Assembly (NCBI RefSeq): GCF_021343995.1
Contig: NZ_JAJTTE010000004.1
Coordinates: 160,750 to 224,749, forward strand
DNA from: Pseudonocardia terrae
GTDB taxonomy: Bacteria > Actinomycetota > Actinomycetes > Mycobacteriales > Pseudonocardiaceae
Direction of reading: 5' to 3'
Length of the DNA: 64,000 nt
Part shown: positions 58,323-64,000 of the stretch, piece by piece
Position numbering within the stretch: the first letter of the stretch is position 1
Layout: each line of letters begins with the position of its first letter
Translations under genes and position numbers: made by a program
The notes under the pieces: generated by a model
What the model was told of the DNA's origin: nothing
Database searches by the model: none
Seen by the model: the letters and a program-made list of their open reading frames with translations, nothing else

Positions 58323-60095
58323 TCAGGTGATGCCGAACTCGCGCATCTTCCGGTAGAGCGTGTTGCGGCCGATGCCGAGTGCCTGGGCGGCCCGGCTGCG
58401 GTTGCCTCCGGCGGCGCGCAGCGCCTCGGCCACCGCCTCCCGCTCGGCCGACTCCATCAGCCCGAGCGTCCGGCGGGGGGTACGCAGCTCGTCGGGCAGA
58501 TCGCCGACCTCGACGGTTCCGCCCCCGGCCCGGCGGGCCAGCAGGACGACGGTGTTGCGGAGCTCGGCGAGGTTGCCGGGCCAGTGCCAGGACACCAGCA
58601 GGTCCCACACCGCAGGTGAGAACCGGGTCGACGACTCCGGTTCCGCCAGCTCCGCCAGCATCGCCTGCACCAGCGACGGCAGGTGCTCCCGGGTCTGGGC
58701 GAGCCCGGGGAGCCGCACCGTGGTGGCGACCTGGCGGACGAGGCCGATCACGGCGTCGTCGGCGGCGTCGAGATCGGCGGTGAGCACGATCCGGGCGCCC
58801 CGCGCGGTGAGCGCCTGTACCTGGGCCACCGACGGCGACGGAGACGCGTGGACCCGGCGCAGCACCACTCCGCGGCCCTCCGCGACAGCCGCTCCCGCCG
58901 CGTCGTACCACGCGGGATCCAGGTGCGGCTCGACCACCAGCGGGTCGTCGGTCCCCGACCGGCGCAGCACGTGCAGCGCCGTTCGCAGCTTCCCGGTGCC
59001 ACCCGCCCCCGTCAGGGCGACCATCTCGCGATGCCGCACGGCCGTCTCGAGCTGCCGCTCGACGTCGTCGAGGAAGTGCAGCGGCTCGCGAGGAACGGGC
59101 GGCAGGGCGGACCCGATGGAGGACTTTCCCGGGGAGGGGTCCTGCGGCCGCGGATCGGGTCGGCGCGACAGCAGCCGCACACTGTAGGCGGCCCTGCCGC
59201 CGTCGTGGACCGGCTCGACCAGGGCGTCGTGCAGTCCGTCCGAGAGCGGCACCTGCATCCTCCGGGGGCAGGCTGTCGCGTGCTCGCTCAGGTACGTCCA
59301 GAGCAGCGCGTGCAGCTCGGGCCCGGTGTGGGCGAGTCCGAGGCGGTTGGCGAGCACGGTCTCCTCGTCGACGACCAGCGCTGCGCCGGGGGCCCGGTCG
59401 AGGGACAGGTACGCCTGCACGAGCTGACGGTGCCGGTCGCCGGCCTCGTCGAGGATCCGCGCCTCGATCTGCCGGCCGATGTCGCCCGCCATCACCGTCA
59501 TCAGCGGGTGGACGTCCCGGATGGAGCAGGCGAGCGAGAAGCTGCCGACCAGACGGCCGGTGCACGGCTCGACGATCGGGGTGCTGGCACAGGTGAGGTG
59601 TTCGAGCAGGGCGTTGTAGTGCTCCGGGCCACGGACCAGCACCGGCCTGCGCTCGACGAGGACCGTCCCGATGCCGTTCGTGCCGATCGACTGCTCGGAG
59701 AAGTCGAACCCCTCCGCGGCACTCGCCCGGTCCATGAGTGCGCGCTGACGGCGCAGCGCGGCGTAGCGCATCACGATGCGGCCCGTCGCGTCGGACAGCA
59801 CCATCGCCACGGGCACGTCGGCGAAGCTGTCCTTGAGCCGCTCGAGTACCGGGCCCGCGGCCCGGCGCAGCGCCGGGAGCACGTCCTCGGGGTCGCGGTA
59901 GTCGATCTCGGTGCTCGATACCGGCACGTTGTCCCCGACACAGCGACGCCAGCTCTTCTCGATGTGCTGTGGCACCCCGACGGAACCCGGCGGCACGCTG
60001 AGCAGCCCGCCGCCGACCAGAGCCTCCCGGCGCAGCCGGATGAGGTCGCGTTCGGCCGACGACAGGGTCGGCAGCGTCGGGATCTCGTCTCGCAT
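58323..60095 (-). CDS. AcoR/MimR-like regulator: GAF domain, degenerate AAA+ domain and Fis helix-turn-helix
   Basis: A 590-aa regulator. The N-terminal region (about 1-260) contains the GAF-like sensor (EQSIGTNGIGTVLVERRPVLV and CASTPIVEPCTGRLVGSFSL). A shortened AAA+ part (about 340-540) has a weak Walker A, GAGGTGKL, and keeps WPGNLAELRNTVVLLAR. The C-terminal Fis helix-turn-helix is AAGGNRSRAAQALGIGRNTLYRKM. The GAFTGA loop that contacts sigma-54 is absent, as in other actinobacterial members that work without sigma-54. The ATG at 60095 is taken; 60125 is an alternative. It is divergent from the esterase/monooxygenase operon. Confidence 0.88.
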   Translation of the reverse strand: MRDEIPTLPTLSSAERDLIRLRREALVGGGLLSVPPGSVGVPQHIEKSWRRCVGDNVPVSSTEIDYRDPEDVLPALRRAAGPVLERLKDSFADVPVAMVLSDATGRIVMRYAALRRQRALMDRASAAEGFDFSEQSIGTNGIGTVLVERRPVLVRGPEHYNALLEHLTCASTPIVEPCTGRLVGSFSLACSIRDVHPLMTVMAGDIGRQIEARILDEAGDRHRQLVQAYLSLDRAPGAALVVDEETVLANRLGLAHTGPELHALLWTYLSEHATACPRRMQVPLSDGLHDALVEPVHDGGRAAYSVRLLSRRPDPRPQDPSPGKSSIGSALPPVPREPLHFLDDVERQLETAVRHREMVALTGAGGTGKLRTALHVLRRSGTDDPLVVEPHLDPAWYDAAGAAVAEGRGVVLRRVHASPSPSVAQVQALTARGARIVLTADLDAADDAVIGLVRQVATTVRLPGLAQTREHLPSLVQAMLAELAEPESSTRFSPAVWDLLVSWHWPGNLAELRNTVVLLARRAGGGTVEVGDLPDELRTPRRTLGLMESAEREAVAEALRAAGGNRSRAAQALGIGRNTLYRKMREFGIT

Positions 60096-60356
60096 CGTTG
60101 TCCCACGGCCCGTCCGGGGCGACATGTCTCCGGCACCGTCCTGCTCGGCACCGCCTGCCGCGCGTCTGGCGTGCTCCACTGCACCTTGCGATCGCTGACG
60201 TCCTTCATACACCGCGATCACCGCCGACGCCCGTCATCGTGCACATCGACAGGCCGCCCGGATCGACGTCGGTACGTGCGGTAGCCATGGGGCCTCGCTG
60301 TCTCGTCGTCACCGCGTGTGGGAGCAGACGCTAGGCCGAGCCGCCACCACGAATGC

Positions 60357-60373
60357 TGTTCCGTTTCGGAACA
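60357..60373. promoter_or_regulatory. Upstream activator-type dyad 1
   Basis: TGTTCCGTTTCGGAACA is a perfect 7-3-7 inverted repeat, 183 nt before the esterase start. Confidence 0.6.
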
Positions 60374-60448
60374 TCCGGATGTCGTCGGGCGCCCGCGGTC
60401 CGCGCCGACCACGATCGCGCAACCGTGCAGCGGGCGGGGCTCGCAGCC

Positions 60449-60463
60449 GTTCCGTATTGGAAC
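60449..60463. promoter_or_regulatory. Upstream activator-type dyad 2
   Basis: GTTCCGTATTGGAAC repeats the half-sites of dyad 1 with the same 5-nt core spacing, centred 91 bp downstream of it and 93 nt before the esterase start. Confidence 0.55.
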
Positions 60464-60555
60464 ACCCAGCGGCCTTGTGCTGTGGGCGACAGTGAGCGCT
60501 GCGTCACAACACGGGCTCCCCGGAGACGCGCGACACGAGTTCGAGGAGGAACGAG

Positions 60556-61485
60556 ATGACAACGGCGCCATCGACCAGGCCGGCGGAGACGTCCACCGAG
60601 TCCGACGCCCTGCGCGCGCTGTACGCCGACTGGGCCGACATCATCGCCACCACGCCCGGCCTGACCATGCGGCTGTTCCGCAGCATCTTCGACGAGTGGC
60701 ACCAGCCCACCCGCGAGCCCGAGGACGTGACCTACCGCGAGGAGACCGTCGGTGGTGTCCCGGGGATCTGGACCCTGCCCGCTGGCGCGGACACCTCGAA
60801 GGTGCTGCTCTACACCCACGGCGGCGGCTTCGCCGTCGGGTCGGCCGCCAGCCACCGCAAGCTGGCCGCGCACGTGGCCAAGGCGCTCGGCGTCACCGCC
60901 TTCGTGCTCGACTACCGCCGCGCCCCCGAGCACCCGCACCCGGCCCAGGTCGAGGACGGCGTCGCGGCGTTCACCGCGCTCACCGAACGCGGCGTCGCAC
61001 CGGCCGACATCACCACGATCGGGGACTCGGCAGGGGGCAACCTCGCCGTCGCCGTCCCGCTGGCGCTGCGCGAGAAGGGGATGCCGTTGCCCGGCCGGGT
61101 GATCGCCTTCTCGCCGTGGCTGGACATGGAGAACGCAGGCGAGACGCTGGTGACCAACGACGCCACCGACGCGCTGATCACCGTCCCGCTGCTCGAGGGC
61201 ATGATCGCGGGCGTCCTCGCCGACGGGAGGATCGACCCGACGACGCCGCTGGCGAACCCGCTCTATGCCGACTTCACCGGCTTCCCGAAGCTCTACGTCA
61301 ACGCCGGCGCGGTGGAGTCCCTCGTCGACAACGCGACCCGGCTCGCGGACAAGGCGCAGGCGGCGGGCGTGGACGTGACCCTCTCCGTGGTCGACGGCAT
61401 GCAACACGTCTTCCCGTTCCTGGCCGGCAACGCCCCCGAAGCCGACGACGAGATCGCCGCGATCGCGACGTGGTACCGCACCTGA
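60556..61485 (+). CDS. HSL-type alpha/beta hydrolase (esterase)
   Basis: A 309-aa esterase with the oxyanion HGGGF (88-92), the nucleophile Ser158 in GDSAGGN and the histidine in GMQHVFPF. The usual catalytic Asp segment reads AGAVESLVD, so Glu may serve as the acid. Next to a Baeyer-Villiger monooxygenase it would hydrolyse the ester or lactone that enzyme forms, as in acetone, methyl ketone or cyclic ketone routes. ATG after GAGGAGGAACGAG. First gene of the operon. Confidence 0.92.
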   Translation: MTTAPSTRPAETSTESDALRALYADWADIIATTPGLTMRLFRSIFDEWHQPTREPEDVTYREETVGGVPGIWTLPAGADTSKVLLYTHGGGFAVGSAASHRKLAAHVAKALGVTAFVLDYRRAPEHPHPAQVEDGVAAFTALTERGVAPADITTIGDSAGGNLAVAVPLALREKGMPLPGRVIAFSPWLDMENAGETLVTNDATDALITVPLLEGMIAGVLADGRIDPTTPLANPLYADFTGFPKLYVNAGAVESLVDNATRLADKAQAAGVDVTLSVVDGMQHVFPFLAGNAPEADDEIAAIATWYRT

Positions 61486-61577
61486 CGAGCGACCACGCCC
61501 ACCCGCACACCAGCCTCCGTACACCGGGTTCCGCGCCCCCGATGGGGCGCCACCCCCGATCCCTCCCAGGAGCACCC

Positions 61578-63206
61578 ATGAGCACCACCACCCGTACCCC
61601 GGACGTCGACGCGATCGTCATCGGCGCCGGATTCGGCGGCATCTACATGCTGCACAAGCTGCGCAACGAGCTCGGCCTGACCGTCAAGGCCTTCGAGAAG
61701 GGCGGCGGCGTCGGCGGCACCTGGTACTTCAACCGTTATCCGGGCGCCAAGTCCGACACCGAGGGCTTCGTGTACCGCTACTCCTTCGACAAGGACCTGC
61801 TGCAGGAGTGGAACTGGACCACCCGCTACCTCGACCAGCCGGACGTCCTCGCCTACCTCGAGCACGTCGTCGAACGCTACGACCTCGGCCGGGACATCGC
61901 GCTGAACACCGAGGTGACCGGCGCCGCCTTCGACGAGGACACCGCCCTCTGGACGGTGACCACCGCCGACGGCCACCAGCTCACCAGCCGCTACGTCGTC
62001 AACGCGCTGGGCCTGCTCGCCAGGAGCAACATCCCCGACATCCCGGGTCGGGACAGCTTCGCCGGCCGACTGGTGCACACCAACGCCTGGCCCGCCGACC
62101 TCGACATCACCGGCACGCGGGTCGGTGTGATCGGCACCGGCTCGACCGGCACCCAGTTCATCGTCGCCGCTGCCAGGATGGCCGGCCACCTCACCGTCTT
62201 CCAACGCTCGCCGCAGTACTGCGTCCCCTCCGGGAACGGCCCGGTGGACCAGGCCGAGGTCGACCGCACCAAGGAGGACTTCGACGCGATCTGGGACCAG
62301 GTCCGCAACTCCGTCGTCGCCTTCGGGTTCGAGGAGAGCGCCGTCGAGGCGATGAGCGTCCCGGAGGAGGAGCGCCGGCGCGTGTTCCAGGAGAACTGGG
62401 ACAAGGGCAACGGCTTCCGGTTCATGTTCGGCACCTTCGCCGACATCGCCACGAATCCGGAGTCCAACGCCGCCGCCGCGGCATTCATCCGTTCCAAGAT
62501 CGCCGAGATCGTCGAGGACCCCGAGACCGCCCGCAAGCTGACCCCGACCGACCTCTACGCCAAGCGCCCGCTGTGCAACGAGGGCTACTACGAGACCTAC
62601 AACCGCGACAACGTGGAACTGGTCTCGATCAAGGAGAACCCGATCCAGGAGATCACCCCCGCGGGTGTGCGCACCGCCGACGGGGTCGAGCACGAGCTCG
62701 ACGTCCTGGTCTTCGCCACCGGGTTCGACGCGGTCGACGGCAACTACCGGGCCATGGACCTGCGCGGGCGCGAGGGCAGGCACATCGACGACCACTGGAC
62801 CGACGGCCCCACCAGCTACCTGGGCGTGTCGAAGACGGGCTTCCCGAACATGTTCATGATCCTCGGGCCGAACGGCCCCTTCACCAACCTGCCGCCGAGC
62901 ATCGAGGCGCAGGTCGACTGGATCGGGGAGCTGATCGGCACCGCCGAGCGCGACGGTGTGCGGATCGTCGAGCCGACCCGGGAGGCCGAGGACGGCTGGA
63001 CCGCAGCCTGCGAGGAGATCGCGAACACGACCCTGTTCCCGAAGGCCGACTCGTGGATCTTCGGGGCGAACATCCCGGGAAAGAAGAGGACCGTCATGTT
63101 CTACATGGCCGGCATCGGCGCCTACCGCCAGCAGCTCGCCGAGGTCGCCGACGCCGGCTACAAGGGTTTCGAGCTGAGCGGGCAGGACGAGGCCGCCGCC
63201 GTCTGA
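61578..63206 (+). CDS. Flavin-containing Baeyer-Villiger monooxygenase
   Basis: A 542-aa class-B monooxygenase with the FAD motif GAGFGG (16-21), the fingerprint FAGRLVHTNAWP (161-172), the NADPH motif GTGSTG (186-191) and a late ATGFD. Length and the GGTWYFNRYPGAKSD region match cyclohexanone/cyclopentanone monooxygenases. It turns a ketone into an ester or lactone with NADPH and O2. ATG after CCCAGGAGCACCC, 92 nt after the esterase; a hairpin follows. Confidence 0.95.
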   Translation: MSTTTRTPDVDAIVIGAGFGGIYMLHKLRNELGLTVKAFEKGGGVGGTWYFNRYPGAKSDTEGFVYRYSFDKDLLQEWNWTTRYLDQPDVLAYLEHVVERYDLGRDIALNTEVTGAAFDEDTALWTVTTADGHQLTSRYVVNALGLLARSNIPDIPGRDSFAGRLVHTNAWPADLDITGTRVGVIGTGSTGTQFIVAAARMAGHLTVFQRSPQYCVPSGNGPVDQAEVDRTKEDFDAIWDQVRNSVVAFGFEESAVEAMSVPEEERRRVFQENWDKGNGFRFMFGTFADIATNPESNAAAAAFIRSKIAEIVEDPETARKLTPTDLYAKRPLCNEGYYETYNRDNVELVSIKENPIQEITPAGVRTADGVEHELDVLVFATGFDAVDGNYRAMDLRGREGRHIDDHWTDGPTSYLGVSKTGFPNMFMILGPNGPFTNLPPSIEAQVDWIGELIGTAERDGVRIVEPTREAEDGWTAACEEIANTTLFPKADSWIFGANIPGKKRTVMFYMAGIGAYRQQLAEVADAGYKGFELSGQDEAAAV

Positions 63207-63227
63207 CACTCCTCCGCGCCGTACGGC

Positions 63228-63262
63228 GGCAGGGGCCTCGACCGATGGTCGACGCCCCTGTC
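63228..63262 (+). terminator. 16-position hairpin after the monooxygenase gene
   Basis: GGCAGGGGCCTCGACC (63228-63243) pairs with GGTCGACGCCCCTGTC (63247-63262) except for one C-C mismatch, with one wobble, around GAT. It lies 22 nt past the stop. Confidence 0.7.
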
Positions 63263-63706
63263 GTCGACCCGCGCTGCCGCGTCGAACGCGATCGCGGTCG
63301 CCTCGGCGTGCCGGGCCAGGTAGGTGCGACGGTGCGCGGGCAGCGCCATCACCGGCACGATCCCGGCGCGCAGGCAGGCCAGGGTGAGCACCACGAACTC
63401 CCACCCGGTGCCCAGCTGCACCACGATACGCTCGTCCGGGCCATGCCCAGGTCCAGCAACCGGGCCGCGGCGGCGTCGGTGCGCTCGCCGAGCTCGCGGT
63501 GCGTGAGCCCGCAGGCCCGCGGCCGCGTCGACCAGGGCCGGGGCATCCGGCCTGCGCTCGGCGACCTGGCGTAGCAGCGTGCCGAGCGGGACGCCGGCCC
63601 AGTAGCCCTTCGCCGCGTAGACCGCGGCGAGGTCGGCCAGCGCACCGTGTGGTGCGAAGCGCCCGCTCTTGCCCGTCCGCGCCCGACTCCGCCCGGCGAG
63701 GCTCAC
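63240..63706 (-). pseudogene. N-terminal remnant of an adenylate-forming ligase (EntE/DhbE-like)
   Basis: The minus-strand frame from about 63706 reads YAAKGYWAGVPLGTLLRQVA and ERRPDAPALVD. A middle part, LTHRELGERTDAAAARLLDL, is in another frame. The first frame then resumes with DERIVVQLGTGWEFVVLTLA and LRAGIVPVMALPAHR. These are the first 170 or so residues of a 2,3-dihydroxybenzoate-AMP-ligase-like enzyme of about 540 aa. Two compensating indels lie near 63510 and 63440. The rest of the gene is missing where the monooxygenase terminator begins. Confidence 0.7.
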
Positions 63707-64000
63707 GCTCCAGGGCAGCCCGCAGGGCTGACGGCGTCAGCCGATGCGCCAGCACCCTTGAACGTGAGACCGGGCGGGGTAAGCGGCCCACCACCAACAA
63801 CACAGCCTGGCCGAAGGCCGGGACCGACCGCCGTTGAAAAACAGCGGTCGCTGCGCTACGGACGTCCGCGAAACGCTCGGCGAAGAGTCACCGTGACGGT
63901 TGCCCCCCGGCTAGAGATCCGCAGACCCACTCCGCGTCCGGCCTCTAGTACTCCAGCCGTAGATCGTTATGTCTGTCGTTGGCCGAGCTCCTGGCGCTGG
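63707..64000. other. Window end: no gene recognised
   Basis: There is no coding frame with family likeness. A weak hairpin GACCGC/GCGGTC lies at 63826-63849 with an A-run in its loop. CTCTAGTACTCCAGCC near 63945 is AT-richer than its surroundings and could be the edge of an element continuing past the window; I cannot show this. Confidence 0.35.

Larger units (their letters stand above)
60096..60555. other. 460-bp divergent control region of the regulator and the esterase-monooxygenase operon
   Basis: No protein gene fits here. The stretch contains two GTTCC/GGAAC dyads (60357-60373 and 60449-60463) and is AT-richer around them, as expected for activator sites and promoters. Confidence 0.6.

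Noticed and set aside
63707..64000. Insertion-sequence end near the right edge
   Set aside because: No transposase, inverted repeat pair or target duplication is visible within the window; noted only as a possibility.

Overview
The window is very GC-rich, with GTG/ATG starts, strong GGAGG ribosome sites and many 4-nt ATGA/GTGA gene overlaps. A WhiB regulator, a MalT-like LuxR regulator and a paa cluster point to an actinomycete, most likely a member of the Pseudonocardiaceae such as Pseudonocardia (inferred from gene content; no marker gene is present). I see no rRNA, tRNA, CRISPR array, transposase or prophage gene. Most genes encode catabolism of aromatic, terpenoid, ketone and sugar-acid substrates, each block with a local regulator.

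Layout. 1-3.8 kb: a hydantoinase/acetone-carboxylase-type pair (first gene cut by the window edge) closed by a strong terminator. 3.9-5.4 kb: a small secreted protein, a left-handed beta-helix (gamma-carbonic-anhydrase-like) protein and a tiny D/R-rich protein. 5.4-6.5 kb: a non-coding stretch with degenerate hairpin repeats and a 53-bp direct repeat. 6.5-8.8 kb: a tiny zinc-ribbon protein, then a linalool dehydratase/isomerase-family gene translationally coupled to a SCO1-type thioredoxin-fold protein. 8.9-13.8 kb: an AraC regulator, a guanidine-III riboswitch ahead of a SugE/Gdx exporter, a carboxymuconolactone-decarboxylase-family protein behind a 9-codon coupled leader, a Cds1-like cysteine desulfhydrase with a fresh 33-bp internal duplication, a 49-aa protein, a hydrolase and a VOC protein. 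13.8-17 kb: pntAB transhydrogenase.

17.3-27.5 kb: a complete phenylacetate catabolon. An isomerase and paaEDCBA lie on the minus strand; a TetR regulator, thiolase, paaZ and paaK follow. CGAAC/GTTCG operators sit in front of both the paaA and the thiolase transcription units. 27.6-33.3 kb: a glycosyltransferase, a three-subunit molybdenum hydroxylase operon and a DUF899 protein. 33.3-38.3 kb: a giant FAD/Fe-S oxidoreductase divergent from a TPP enzyme. 38.2-42.6 kb: an AraC regulator divergent from a self-sufficient CYP102-type P450-reductase fusion. 42.7-46.1 kb: a large LuxR regulator, a WhiB7-like regulator and a coupled 75-aa protein. 46.3-47.4 kb: a frameshifted PhoX-type phosphatase.

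47.6-54.4 kb is the most interesting block. Two divergent operons share a 197-bp control region with a perfect 15-bp dyad. One encodes a cyclase/hydrolase, a ketol-acid reductoisomerase-like enzyme with altered catalytic residues, and an MFS transporter. The other encodes a DUF1537 four-carbon-acid-sugar kinase, a PdxA2-like oxidative decarboxylase and a DeoR regulator. This looks like an undescribed route for a (possibly branched) sugar acid.

54.4-64 kb: a hotdog thioesterase, a decayed cation transporter, a DUF1269 protein, two tiny proteins, a 2-keto-4-pentenoate hydratase-like gene and a VOC protein. An AcoR/MimR-like Fis regulator is divergent from an esterase plus Baeyer-Villiger monooxygenase operon with two GTTCC/GGAAC dyads. 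The window ends with a truncated adenylate-forming ligase remnant.
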